The translations under genes and the position numbers were made by a program. A model generated the notes under the pieces. That model made no database searches, was not told where the DNA came from, and saw only the letters and a list, made by a program, of their open reading frames with translations. DNA of 43,631 nt from Eubacteriales bacterium (GTDB taxonomy: Bacteria; Bacillota; Clostridia; Lachnospirales; Lachnospiraceae), in NCBI GenBank assembly GCA_030526295.1, contig JAUNDA010000009.1:1-43631 (forward strand), in the 5' to 3' direction. Each line of letters opens with the position of its first letter. Position 1 is the stretch's first letter. Of this stretch, positions 27,555-36,622 are shown in pieces.

Positions 27555-28340
27555 TTAAACCTCCACGTATTTTCCGTATTCCGGCAGGACAAACTCCACT
27601 TCGGGCGAAAGCTCCTTTATTGCCTCTTCTGCTTTCTTAAGTAAAGGCTTGTACTCCTCATACGGCTTTTTAAGGTCCATATGATGCGGAATTACAACCT
27701 TGGCACCTGACTCATGGACAAACCTCGCATAGCCCTCAAGATCGTTAAGCTGTCTTGTGGACTGGATAAATGCGATGTCAGGCTTTAAAGCCTTGACGAT
27801 ATTTATCTGAACAGGTGTGAAATCATTACCCCAGATGAGAATCTTTGTTCCATCAGGGAATGTGAACAGGAAGTTCCTGTATTCCATGGTACCGAGAATC
27901 TGCATGTCACCCATTGCCTTGTCGCAGAAGGGCTTTCTCGAAAGATTTGACAGAAGCTGCACCCTCGTCTCTCCAAAGGCTGTGTGCCTTCCAAAGAGTG
28001 CCTTTGCCTTTACCCAGTCAAAGTCAAGCTCGAGATTTGATTCCATCGGCCATACATCCTGCGGGATTAAATTGCCCCACTCAATAAGAGGAAGAGCTGA
28101 AAGCTCTCCTGTAAGAAGCGGTGCACCCGGGAATTTTCTCATTAATGCGGGGATGTCCGGGACATGGTCCCAGTGAACGTGACTGAGTGTAATCAGGTCA
28201 CATCCCTCGATATCCTCCCATGTACATGGTGAATTATCACTCAGTGTAACAAAGGGATCGGTTACGATATGCTTTCCATCCTTTACAAGCTCAAAGCATG
28301 CAACTGAAAGCCATTTAACCTTTAAGCCGTAGCTGCTCAT
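27555..28340 (-). CDS. Metallo-beta-lactamase-fold hydrolase
   Basis: The 261-residue protein belongs to the UlaG/Zn-hydrolase side of the metallo-beta-lactamase superfamily. Metal ligands are recognisable: HVHWDH at 54-59, and further histidine and Asp positions (GRHTAFGETR, WGNDFTP, PHHMDL). The substrate is unknown; relatives act on phospholipid-like or lactone substrates. The ATG lies inside the end of the upstream DUF2974 gene (26 bases overlap) with AAGGAGAGG just before it. No signal peptide, so cytoplasmic. Confidence 0.85.
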   Translation of the reverse strand: MSSYGLKVKWLSVACFELVKDGKHIVTDPFVTLSDNSPCTWEDIEGCDLITLSHVHWDHVPDIPALMRKFPGAPLLTGELSALPLIEWGNLIPQDVWPMESNLELDFDWVKAKALFGRHTAFGETRVQLLSNLSRKPFCDKAMGDMQILGTMEYRNFLFTFPDGTKILIWGNDFTPVQINIVKALKPDIAFIQSTRQLNDLEGYARFVHESGAKVVIPHHMDLKKPYEEYKPLLKKAEEAIKELSPEVEFVLPEYGKYVEV

Positions 28341-29436
28341 TTTTCCTCTCCTTTTTAACTTCCTCAGATGTATATTTTAAAAGCTCTTTAATAAGAGTTC
28401 TTGAGAAGTTCTCAATGTGTTTGTTTTTTGAAAGACCCTGGAGAATTGTAAGCGTCTTTATGTAATCAAGGTTTTCAAGGTCTGTCAGTGTCTTGGCACC
28501 CGTCTTTGTGAGTGCGTTGAAAAATGCATTGTTGAATTCAAGCCTCTCGTCATCGCTTAGGTTGCAAAGCGTGTCACGAAGCGAGCGCATCATGATATCG
28601 CTTATCATGCTTAATTCTTCCTCAGCAACAAATTCCTTTCCAAGCACCTCCCAGTTGAATATGTCATGTGCCCAGATTCCGGGTACCCTGGAGCGTACAA
28701 GCTTGTGCTCTCCTGGAGTATTCAACAGAAGTCCAACTATAGCATACTGTGACATAATTGTACAGCATCTGTCCTTGATTCTTTTGTACCCTTCTGACTC
28801 GAGGAAGCCGTCCCTGAAGCCCGGGCCGTCAAAGCTCACCACCCTCACGATTCTCTTCTGGATATGCTCATCAATCATGGCAGCCGAATAGATTGCGAGA
28901 TTACCGCCCTTTGAATGGCCTGTCACTATGATTTTTGCCTTAGGGTTCCTTGTAGCGGCAAGACGAAGATATGAAAGCGCATCCTTTTGTGCAGGCACCT
29001 CATCGTAGCAGGAAAGGTCAAAGTCCTCCCTCCATCCGATAAGCGTGTCATCTGTTCCCTTAAAGGAAACCACGAGAAGGTTATCCTTTAGCATTATGTT
29101 AACCGCCGAGAACTGTTCCTGTTCCTCTGTCTTAATTCTGTTAATATATCCGAAAAGCCTTATGTCCTTAAAGCGGTTACACTTTGAAGCATGCCTTATT
29201 GCAGGAAGCACATATTCGGACTGAAGCACGCCAAGCGTCGAGCGGTCCATCGTATTGTTTGCAAAATACTCATCCGCCACATCACTTAACGTCTTTTCAT
29301 TGACATACTCGGAAACAATACCCGTAAGGTCAGGTGTGACAAACTGCGAACAAAGACATATATCCAGGTCATTTACCGGATCCTTGTCAAATGTAAGGTC
29401 TCCCCTCCAGAGGATGTAATCAATTGCATCTGCCAT
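28315..29436 (-). CDS. DUF2974 alpha/beta-hydrolase (Mbeg1-like)
   Basis: The 373-residue protein begins DYILWRGDLTFDKDPVNDLD, the usual opening of DUF2974 proteins. It has a lipase-type strand LVVSFKGTDDTLIGWREDF and the nucleophile elbow TGHSKGGNLA with Ser175, followed by VSFDGPGFRDGF. It may hydrolyse esters or lipids; the substrate is unknown. GGGAG lies 6 bases before the ATG, which follows the GT2-like gene stop by 2 bases. Its 3' end overlaps the MBL-fold gene, a shared two-enzyme unit. Confidence 0.85.
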   Translation of the reverse strand: MADAIDYILWRGDLTFDKDPVNDLDICLCSQFVTPDLTGIVSEYVNEKTLSDVADEYFANNTMDRSTLGVLQSEYVLPAIRHASKCNRFKDIRLFGYINRIKTEEQEQFSAVNIMLKDNLLVVSFKGTDDTLIGWREDFDLSCYDEVPAQKDALSYLRLAATRNPKAKIIVTGHSKGGNLAIYSAAMIDEHIQKRIVRVVSFDGPGFRDGFLESEGYKRIKDRCCTIMSQYAIVGLLLNTPGEHKLVRSRVPGIWAHDIFNWEVLGKEFVAEEELSMISDIMMRSLRDTLCNLSDDERLEFNNAFFNALTKTGAKTLTDLENLDYIKTLTILQGLSKNKHIENFSRTLIKELLKYTSEEVKKERKNEQLRLKG

Positions 29437-29438
29437 AA

Positions 29439-30230
29439 TTATCTCCCGTAATTCTTTCCTGCGCCCTTATAAAAACGGGCAATGAATTTTGCAACGCCTT
29501 CACTGTGAAATGACTTAAACATCTCGAGTTCCTCTTTATACCTTAAGTCATTATTCATTGTGTTTACGGTCTCGGAATCCTTATGAAGCCTTATCTCCAC
29601 AAGTGGCTCCTCGCAGGCCACAATCTGGCCGGGAAGCTCTGCGATTTTCCTGAAGGCCTCCCAGTCGATTACAAACCTGTAATCATTATCAAATATCGGA
29701 AGCTCCAGAAGGTCTAGGTTATAGGTTACACCGGGGCACGGAATTGCATTTCCGTATTTAAGCGCATGCATTTTGCCCCACATTGTCGAGCTTAATGCCC
29801 AAACAGAAAGCGGCCACCTTAGGAACCGCTTTACCCTTTCGGCCTTTCCCGTAAATTTACGGCCATGCTCATCTATGTTGTCACATCTTGTGACCACCAT
29901 GTTGATGGCGCCGAATTCAAAATATTTTGTCACCCTCTCGCTGTACTCCGGTGCGTATCTGTCATCCTGGTGTGCGATTGTAAGAAGCGAGGCACCAAGT
30001 GCCTCAGCAGTCTCAGCCGCAAAATTCCAGTCATCCCTTAAGGACGGCTCGCCCTCCCTTACATAAAGCGGGAAGCCGTATTTTACGCAAAGCCCCATTA
30101 TGTGTTCATTCGGGGTTGAGGTACATACAATAACATTACACCTGCCCTTTTGCATCTTTAAAGATGAAAGGCAGGCCTCAAGATAGGGTGACTCCCTGTA
30201 TGCACAAACAGCAAAATAATGTTTTGTCAT
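29439..30230 (-). CDS. Family 2-like glycosyltransferase
   Basis: The 263-residue protein has a short GT-A core: FAVCAYRESPYLEACLSSLK at residues 6-25, then GEPSLRDDWNFAAETA (the GSNNAR-like substrate loop), and LTIAHQDDRYAPEY, where HQDD replaces the usual DxD. It lacks the canonical IIPVYN and DDGSTD forms, so activity and donor are uncertain. It overlaps the SIS-isomerase stop in an ATGA unit, linking it to the large glycosyltransferase operon. It probably participates in glycan decoration. Confidence 0.75.
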   Translation of the reverse strand: MTKHYFAVCAYRESPYLEACLSSLKMQKGRCNVIVCTSTPNEHIMGLCVKYGFPLYVREGEPSLRDDWNFAAETAEALGASLLTIAHQDDRYAPEYSERVTKYFEFGAINMVVTRCDNIDEHGRKFTGKAERVKRFLRWPLSVWALSSTMWGKMHALKYGNAIPCPGVTYNLDLLELPIFDNDYRFVIDWEAFRKIAELPGQIVACEEPLVEIRLHKDSETVNTMNNDLRYKEELEMFKSFHSEGVAKFIARFYKGAGKNYGR

Positions 30231-30874
30231 ACCTCGAAATATGTCTCCTCAAGCATTAAACAGAGTGCATGGTAAATCGGAAGGTGGTACTCCTGAACCT
30301 TGTAGGTTTCATCTGCAGGCGCAACAATGGCCGTATCTGAAACTCCCTTAAGCCTTCCACCGTCCTTACCTGTAAGACCGATAACCTTTATGCCAAGTGC
30401 CTTTGCAACAGGTACGGCGTGAAGGATGTTTCTTGAATTACCCGATGTCGAAATCGCAAGGAAGACATCTCCCCTTCTTCCATAGCCAAGTATCTGCTGA
30501 GCATAGATGTAATCGCCGTCAACGTCATTTGAAAATGCCGTATTAAGCGTCTGCTGGTTTGAAAGTGAAAGTGCCATGAGTGAATAGCCAAGCTTCGTGG
30601 CAAGCACCTCACCCTCGTCAGGGCTTGCCTTAATAAGCTCCTGTTTAAACTCCTCGCTTACAGGTCTTCTCTTTACAAAGGTCTTCATGAGTTCTCCGAC
30701 GATATGGTCTGCATCGGCACACGAACCGCCGTTACCGGCGATAAGAAGCTTTCCGTCATTATCGTAGCATTCCTTCATGATTTCATAGGCTGATATGATA
30801 TCCTCGCGGCATACGCCAAGTGCTGGATAACGCTCAATCAGGTTATCTATGATTTTTAAAATCTTTTTTTCCAT
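30227..30874 (-). CDS. SIS-domain sugar isomerase, phosphoheptose isomerase (GmhA)-like
   Basis: With the chosen start the protein has 215 residues. It has the GmhA pattern LLIAGNGGSCADADHIVGEL, the phosphate-binding ISTSGNSRN, and a late segment VQEYHLPIYHALCLMLEE with the His and Glu residues of the active site; a longer than usual loop (FKQELIKASPDEGEVLA) interrupts it. GmhA converts sedoheptulose 7-phosphate to D-glycero-D-manno-heptose 7-phosphate. The other heptose genes are not in the window, so a different ketose/aldose substrate is possible. The ATG at 30874 has GAGG 5 bases upstream; the alternative at 30895 lies within the end of the previous gene and has no ribosome binding site. 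Confidence 0.82.
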   Translation of the reverse strand: MEKKILKIIDNLIERYPALGVCREDIISAYEIMKECYDNDGKLLIAGNGGSCADADHIVGELMKTFVKRRPVSEEFKQELIKASPDEGEVLATKLGYSLMALSLSNQQTLNTAFSNDVDGDYIYAQQILGYGRRGDVFLAISTSGNSRNILHAVPVAKALGIKVIGLTGKDGGRLKGVSDTAIVAPADETYKVQEYHLPIYHALCLMLEETYFEV

Positions 30875-30881
30875 TACGACC

Positions 30882-33800
30882 TCACTCAAAGTCATTTTTA
30901 ATCACATCAAACACGGCCTCAGGGCAGTAATGCCTTCTTATAAGCTCAGTGCCCTTTTCACCCTGTGCTGTGATAAGCTCGTCATTTCCGTATGCACTTA
31001 TTATTGCATCGGCAAATTTCTCAGGCTTATCCTCTATTATCATTGCGGTGTCTGCCTCAGGTATTCCCTCAGCTCCGACGCTGGTTGTGATGATTGCCGT
31101 ATTAAGCGTAAGTGCCTCGACAACTTTACCCTTTACGCCTGCACCATACCTAAGCGGTACGATGACAAGCCTTGAATCACGGTAAAGCTCCCTCAATCTT
31201 TCATCGCTTACAAAGCCCAGAATCTCAATGCTTTCATCTGATTCCCCAAGGCTCTTAATCTCATCTGTTGGATGTGAGCCTGCAACACGGAACTTAACTC
31301 CGGGAAGTGCCTCCTTTACCCTCGTAAAGCATTCCCTTACAAACCAGAGTACTCCGTCTGCATTCGGCGGATGCTTAAAGCCTCCGACAAACAATAGTCC
31401 GTCCCTTTCAGCCGCAGCCCTCGGGTTATTGTTGATGTCACTGTCATCATAGACATAGGCCGTGATTGCCTTGCACTTTGGTGCAATGTCAGGACGTGAA
31501 ACTGCAATCTCGTCGATTTCATCCTGTGATGGATAGTAAACGCAGTCGGCTCCCTCCATTACCTGGTATTCAACCGACTTCCAGTAATCAGATTCACGCT
31601 TCTTCTTCATGTCGCCTGAAAGCTCGAACTCACGGCGTGTTCTTAAATAGTGAAGGTCGTGACCATAGTAGATTACCTTGCAGTCCGTCTTCTCCTTAAA
31701 GAAGTCTATGTACTTAATTGCAATATGCGGTCTGTTAAGGTAAACAAAATCAAAGTGCTTACTGTTTTTCTCAAGATAATCCCAGATGCTAACCTCAAGG
31801 TCCTTTCCGTAAAGCACCTCGATTCCCATTCTCTGTAAGACACCTGTATATGGCTCCTCACAGAGGAAGTTGTCACCGAGGAATTTCACATTGTAGCCCT
31901 TATCGGTAAAGAGCTTAAGATACTGGAACGTTGTCTTTGAGCCCGCATCCTTGTCCCATGTCGGAACATAGTGGTCGATTACGAGTATGCACTTTTTTCC
32001 GCCGCTTCTTTCACGTGCGTTAAACGGATCAGGGTTTCCCGTATTTCTTTCCTGCTTAGCGAGTTCGTCCTTCCACTTTTCCTTAAACTTCTCCTGGTTT
32101 ACAACCTGGAAGCGCTTAAGTCCCGTTCCCGCTGTATCGGTACCGTTTGATATTCCCTCAAAGTGGATTACGACGCTTCTCGGGTCAAGCACAACCCTCT
32201 TTCCGTGACGCCTTACCTCAAAGCAAAGGTCGGAATCCTCACAGTATGCCGGTGCGTATCTTTCATCAAAGCCGCCGATTTCATTCCAAAGCTCATGCCT
32301 TATCATTATTGCGGCACCTGAAATGTAATCAACATCCTTTACATAGTTGTACTCAGGCTTACCCGGGTCATCGAGGCGTCCGTAGTTCCAGCCCGAAGCA
32401 TCGGACCAGATGATTCCGCCTGCCTCCTGAAGCCTGCCGTCAGGATAAATGAGCTTTGAACCGACAAGTCCTATACTCTCATCGCTCTCACTTAGCTCAA
32501 CGAGGTTTGAAAGCCATCCCTTCGTAACCTTTGTGTCGTTATTAAGGAAGAAGACATACTTTCCCCTTGCCTCCTTGGCGGCATTGTTACAGTTAAGAAG
32601 GAAGCCGAGGTTACCCTTTGTTTTTGCAACCTTTAGGTTATGGATATAGTCTGTTATGTTTCTTGTCTCGTCCTTTGAGGCATCATCCGCAAGAATTACC
32701 TCATAGCTTACGCCGTCGGTGTTTTCAATGATGCTTCTGATGCATGCATATGTATATCCTATCTGATTATAGGCAGGTATTACGATTGAAACCGAAATAT
32801 TATCAAATTTTGGTATATTTAATATACCATGCTCGAAAAATTCTCCACGAATTTCAAAGTCTCCGCGTCTTCTTATCTTTCCCTCAGCAGTCACAAAGCG
32901 CTTAATGTACTCTGATGGATGCGTAAGAAGCCCCTTGGCATACCATATGCCGATTCTTCTCTTTGAGTCGGCAGGAGCCCATCTGTCGATTGCGGCTACA
33001 AGCCTTCTCTTTAGCCTTGACGGAAGCGATTCATGCTTTCTTAAATAATCAAGCTCCCTCTGTCCGGCCTCGATGAGTGCCTTCTGCTCAGCCATTATCT
33101 TTTCGATATTTTTGATGTGCTGCTGCGAAAGCTTCTCAACCTCCCTCTCCTTTTTGAGTGTTTCCTTAACGTCACCGATTTCATCACGAAGTCTTGCATT
33201 AAGGTTAACAGAGTCATCAAGCTTACCCTTCATGACCCTTATCTCGTTGTAGGAAAGAGGCTCTCTTATAAACTTTCTTTCTGTGTCAGAAAGCTCAATG
33301 TCATTTACAAGAAGCTGGAACTCATCCTCTTTTTCATTAAACCTTCCGATGTCGCTGCTTATTCCAAATGCCTTAAGGAAGCCCTGAAGGCCGTCGTAAG
33401 CGGTAAGGGATTCCTTATTGTCCTCATACCAGTAGCGAAGAATCCTGTATCTTACAAAATCCCTCTCAAAGGGCTCCTCAAATACCCATTCATAATCGAT
33501 GAGCACGGGTCCCTTTTCTGTAATAAAGACATTATCGAAAATAAGATCGAGGTTATGGCATGGCACTCCGTCGGGAGTAAGCCTGTTAAGCCACTCCTTA
33601 ATCTCCTCCTCTGGTGCCCTTTTGTCACGGATTTTTTCCGTGAGGATGGCTCCAAGGTCAGTTCCCTCAAGCCTTTCAAATACTGCCTCGCTTCTTCCGT
33701 TTTCATTTTTACGGATAACGGGCTTAATAATCTCAATGTTCTCGTCTTTACATGAATTAAGAAGCTCGTATTTACGGGCAAAGCTTTCTATATGCTCATC

Positions 33801-34679
33801 TGCCTCAGCTGAAAGTGATGTCTTAATTACTGAGTCACTAAAAATCTCTGTCTTAATCCTAAACTTAGGATTTCTTTTTCTATTATATCTTGCAAGAAGC
33901 GGTGCCACATTTCCTGGCACTGCCCCGTTTTCCTCATTTTTAAATACTGCAACATAGGAGGGTGCAAAAAGCTTAACGGCATTTTTGTCAGCCGCCGCCA
34001 TTTTGTCATAAATTGCCTCCTCATTACATATGGCATACCTTTCCTCAAGGATGCTTCTTCCGACAAACCTGAAGCTTCCTGGACCTGGCATATCCTTTTC
34101 GTTTCTAATATCGATTGCAAAATCAGCCTCTGGAAGAGGGAAATAAAGCTCCATACTCTTAAATGAAGCCTTTTCTTTAATTGTCTCAAGCTCCTCAAGG
34201 CTTAAATATGACTTTCCGGCTGTTTCCTCCGTACCTGTCATAAGCTTAAGTGCGTTTTTGTTATCGGTAATTACAATGAGACATTTTTTTGCAATGCCCA
34301 TGGCCCTTTCGATTCCAAAGGCATCGGTAATGACGATGTCATACGCTTCTTCTTTCTTTTCTGTGAATATCCCGATTTTTTCAGAAGAGAGCCCGCCTTC
34401 ACCCATGCTTATTAGGGTATCAAGGAAAAGTGACTCCTTCTCGTTTTCACAAAGGACATCCCATTTTGAAACACGCTCAGAAAGCGGCAGGTAAACACCG
34501 TAATGTGCTCCTATCTCAAGAACCCTGTCGGTCTTTCCAAAGGGATACCATTCGATGGCATTAAGCCTCTCAGATGAAAGTGCATAGAAGTATGAGCTGT
34601 CGGTAACATCCGCCAGTATCTGCGCCCTTGTCTTTCCGGCCTTTAAATATGCAGTTAAATCCTCATAAATGTTTGTCAC
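30882..34679 (-). CDS. Giant multidomain glycosyltransferase: methyltransferase-like, LicA-like kinase, coiled coil, GT2 and GT4
   Basis: The 1265-residue protein carries at least four recognisable parts. Residues 45-135 resemble a class I methyltransferase (RVLEIGAHYGVYLPL at 52-66) but are short of later motifs. Residues 235-420 resemble a LicA/aminoglycoside-phosphotransferase fold, with CHNLDLIFDNVF at 374-385 and VLIDYEWVF at 392-400; the H-x-D-x4-N loop has one extra residue. A coiled coil spans about 485-545. A GT2 domain follows: SVSIVIPAYNQ (629-639), DDAS, FFLNNDTKV with a DxD-like site at 711-719, and YCEDSDLCFE. A GT4 domain (895-1265) has LLFVGGFKHPPNADG and EALTLNTAIITT after the donor helix. 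It starts with GTG overlapping the ABC stop. It could build and modify a glycan in one chain; substrates are not predictable. Confidence 0.85.
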   Translation of the reverse strand: MTNIYEDLTAYLKAGKTRAQILADVTDSSYFYALSSERLNAIEWYPFGKTDRVLEIGAHYGVYLPLSERVSKWDVLCENEKESLFLDTLISMGEGGLSSEKIGIFTEKKEEAYDIVITDAFGIERAMGIAKKCLIVITDNKNALKLMTGTEETAGKSYLSLEELETIKEKASFKSMELYFPLPEADFAIDIRNEKDMPGPGSFRFVGRSILEERYAICNEEAIYDKMAAADKNAVKLFAPSYVAVFKNEENGAVPGNVAPLLARYNRKRNPKFRIKTEIFSDSVIKTSLSAEADEHIESFARKYELLNSCKDENIEIIKPVIRKNENGRSEAVFERLEGTDLGAILTEKIRDKRAPEEEIKEWLNRLTPDGVPCHNLDLIFDNVFITEKGPVLIDYEWVFEEPFERDFVRYRILRYWYEDNKESLTAYDGLQGFLKAFGISSDIGRFNEKEDEFQLLVNDIELSDTERKFIREPLSYNEIRVMKGKLDDSVNLNARLRDEIGDVKETLKKEREVEKLSQQHIKNIEKIMAEQKALIEAGQRELDYLRKHESLPSRLKRRLVAAIDRWAPADSKRRIGIWYAKGLLTHPSEYIKRFVTAEGKIRRRGDFEIRGEFFEHGILNIPKFDNISVSIVIPAYNQIGYTYACIRSIIENTDGVSYEVILADDASKDETRNITDYIHNLKVAKTKGNLGFLLNCNNAAKEARGKYVFFLNNDTKVTKGWLSNLVELSESDESIGLVGSKLIYPDGRLQEAGGIIWSDASGWNYGRLDDPGKPEYNYVKDVDYISGAAIMIRHELWNEIGGFDERYAPAYCEDSDLCFEVRRHGKRVVLDPRSVVIHFEGISNGTDTAGTGLKRFQVVNQEKFKEKWKDELAKQERNTGNPDPFNARERSGGKKCILVIDHYVPTWDKDAGSKTTFQYLKLFTDKGYNVKFLGDNFLCEEPYTGVLQRMGIEVLYGKDLEVSIWDYLEKNSKHFDFVYLNRPHIAIKYIDFFKEKTDCKVIYYGHDLHYLRTRREFELSGDMKKKRESDYWKSVEYQVMEGADCVYYPSQDEIDEIAVSRPDIAPKCKAITAYVYDDSDINNNPRAAAERDGLLFVGGFKHPPNADGVLWFVRECFTRVKEALPGVKFRVAGSHPTDEIKSLGESDESIEILGFVSDERLRELYRDSRLVIVPLRYGAGVKGKVVEALTLNTAIITTSVGAEGIPEADTAMIIEDKPEKFADAIISAYGNDELITAQGEKGTELIRRHYCPEAVFDVIKNDFE

Positions 34680-36004
34680 TTTTTATTTACCGTAACTTCT
34701 GAATTTGTATCATAAACACCGACGGTGTTTTTATTTGATATTACCGTAAGGTTAAGAAGGTCATAGAGCCTGTGGTAAACCGTATGCTCTCCCATCTCAA
34801 AGCCCGTGCAGCTCATGGAAATGAGGTATTCACCACCCTGAAGATCCATTCTCTGCTTAAACTCTACCTCGTATTCGTCACCCTTTTTGGCTGAAGCCAC
34901 CTCACTGCCCTCAAAGAGTGTATTTGTACCCGTAAGGTCATTACCCTTTTTATCCCTGATCGTAAAGGTAAAAATAGGAGCCTCAACATAATCGTTAAAG
35001 CGGATTCTTTCCCTTATCGTAAAGCTTTCTCCCTTAAGCACAAGGTTTGTAAGCTTTCCCTGGGCATCAATCATTCCATAATCGAATATTGTGGCCTTTC
35101 CGTTTCCATATTCGTTAACGGCAGGGTTCACGTTCATCTTTGACTTCATGAGGCTCTCACCCTCGGCATTGCTTCCATTATCATCGCCCAAAGCCTCATT
35201 CCCTGTGTCCTCTGATGTGCCTCCCGCACCGCCGTTTCTTTCCTTAAGCATCTCGCTAAGGGTATCCATCTGGCCTGCCAGAATCTTCTTATATAGGTCA
35301 ACCATCTCGCCGGGCTTTCCCTCTGCAACAAGCTCACCCTTATTTAAAAGAATAGTCCTGTCACAGTATTTAAGTACTGAGCTCATGTCATGTGTTACCA
35401 TGAGGATTGTTGTTCCTGCCTTACGAAGCTCGTCCATACGGTGATAGCACTTTGCCTGGAAGAAAACATCTCCTACGGAAAGCGCCTCATCTACTATGAG
35501 TATTTCAGGCTCGACATTAATCGCAAGTGCAAACGCAAGCCTTACAAACATACCCGATGAATAGCTCTTAACAGGCTGGTTTACAAAATCCCCGATATCG
35601 GCAAAATCAAGGATGTCCTGAAGCTTTGCATCCATCTCGGCCTTTGTAAAGCCCATCATCGTGCCGTTCATGTATACGTTTTCAATTCCCGTATAGTCCA
35701 TGTTGAAGCCGGCACCAAGCTCAAGAAGGGCAGATACCTTGCCATTTACATTGACTGTGCCATCCGTTGCTGTAAGGACACCTGTAATAATCTTAAGGAT
35801 TGTCGACTTTCCGGAACCGTTTACACCGATGATTCCGACAGACTCTCCCCTTTTAACATCAAAAGAAATGCCCTTTAGTGCATAAAAATCACGGTGAAGG
35901 CATTTGTTTCTGCCGATTGATTCCTTTAGCCTGTCAATCGGTTTGTCGTAGAGTCTGTATACCTTTGTAACATTTTGTGCCTGTATGGCCAGTTCGTTGT
36001 TCAT
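34676..36004 (-). CDS. TagH/Wzt-type ABC exporter ATPase with C-terminal carbohydrate-binding-like domain
   Basis: The 442-residue protein has a complete ATPase domain: Walker A GVNGSGKST at 60-68, signature YSSGM at 148-152 (the variant usual in TagH/Wzt), Walker B ILIVDEALSVGD at 168-179 and the switch His in MVTHDMSS at 202-209. A Gly/Asp/Glu-rich linker (about 250-300) leads to a beta-rich C-terminal domain (about 305-442) like the Wzt glycan-recognition domain. Such ATPases power export of undecaprenyl-linked teichoic acid or O-antigen. The usual permease gene (tagG/wzm) is absent from its flanks. The ATG overlaps the previous stop (ATGA). It probably acts with a permease encoded elsewhere. 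Confidence 0.9.
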   Translation of the reverse strand: MNNELAIQAQNVTKVYRLYDKPIDRLKESIGRNKCLHRDFYALKGISFDVKRGESVGIIGVNGSGKSTILKIITGVLTATDGTVNVNGKVSALLELGAGFNMDYTGIENVYMNGTMMGFTKAEMDAKLQDILDFADIGDFVNQPVKSYSSGMFVRLAFALAINVEPEILIVDEALSVGDVFFQAKCYHRMDELRKAGTTILMVTHDMSSVLKYCDRTILLNKGELVAEGKPGEMVDLYKKILAGQMDTLSEMLKERNGGAGGTSEDTGNEALGDDNGSNAEGESLMKSKMNVNPAVNEYGNGKATIFDYGMIDAQGKLTNLVLKGESFTIRERIRFNDYVEAPIFTFTIRDKKGNDLTGTNTLFEGSEVASAKKGDEYEVEFKQRMDLQGGEYLISMSCTGFEMGEHTVYHRLYDLLNLTVISNKNTVGVYDTNSEVTVNKK

Positions 36005-36453
36005 GTTCCGGGTCTTCTGAGATAACTAATTACTTCGGCGTCTGTCCTCTTGATTGCGGGTCCTTTAGCTGTATGTCCGATGACAGCTGCCCTGTCATCC
36101 ATATCCTTTAATAGCCATACCGTACATCCGTATGACGGTGCCTGATAGGGATTGATTCCGAAAAACTCACTTATTTCGATGCACTGCTGCCTTACGGGGA
36201 TTGCCCTTTGTGAATACTCGCCTCCGAGGTTGTTCCTCTTAAGGAGTCTCCAAAGTGCCCCGAGTACGCCGTCGTCAGCGCATTCCTCAAAGTCAAAGGC
36301 TTTTTCAATCAAAAGCGAGGGCTCGTCAGGGCCCCTGTATACGCCAAAAAAGCTTTGTGGATATCTATCCAGAAGCTTTTTTTGTTTCTCAATATCTAAA
36401 TAAATATTTTTGGCATTGCTGTCTCCGGCAAAGCCAGTCACTGCAATAATCAA
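36001..36453 (-). CDS. Orphan AIR-synthase C-terminal-like protein
   Basis: The 150-residue protein resembles the C-terminal half of AIR synthase/HypE/SelD-family enzymes. GVLGALWRLLKRNNLGGEYS is followed by IPVRQQCIEISEFFGINPYQ (about 78-105) and VIGHTAKGPAIKR, matching the last helix-strand unit of AIRS_C. The N-terminal ATP-binding half (with its DDxA loop) is absent and I see no stop or frameshift showing it was lost here. It starts with TTG at 36453, 9 bases after a 33-residue microprotein ORF, and its stop overlaps the ABC ATPase start. A regulatory or dimerising partner is possible; function unknown. Confidence 0.6.
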   Translation of the reverse strand: MIIAVTGFAGDSNAKNIYLDIEKQKKLLDRYPQSFFGVYRGPDEPSLLIEKAFDFEECADDGVLGALWRLLKRNNLGGEYSQRAIPVRQQCIEISEFFGINPYQAPSYGCTVWLLKDMDDRAAVIGHTAKGPAIKRTDAEVISYLRRPGT

Positions 36454-36462
36454 ATCGAAAGT

Positions 36463-36564
36463 TTAAATTCCTGTAAAACCACTAAGTGCAAGCGGAATAA
36501 TCATGGCGAGAATAAGAACTACCGCCAGAACCGTTGCAACTATCTTTCTTGTTTTACTACTCAT
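36463..36564 (-). CDS. 33-residue single-span microprotein
   Basis: The short frame starts at an ATG with GGGAGG 10 bases upstream and ends in TAA, giving MSSKTRKIVATVLAVVLILA and then MIIPLALSGFTGI. A basic N-terminus (K4, R6, K7) is followed by one hydrophobic span, so the N-terminus should face the cytoplasm. The layout recalls Prli42-like stressosome anchors of Firmicutes, but the match is only in size and topology. It is first after the strong promoter at 36623-36651 and precedes the AIRS-like gene by 9 bases. Expression is likely; role unknown. Confidence 0.65.
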   Translation of the reverse strand: MSSKTRKIVATVLAVVLILAMIIPLALSGFTGI

Positions 36565-36622
36565 CTATATATTACCTCCCGCAGCTTACGCAGCGTAAAA
36601 TTTCAAAATTTTCACAAGCATT

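Noticed and set aside
33117..33755. 212-residue plus-strand frame
   Set aside because: Antisense to the kinase-like and coiled-coil part of the giant transferase; no start signals and no family resemblance.
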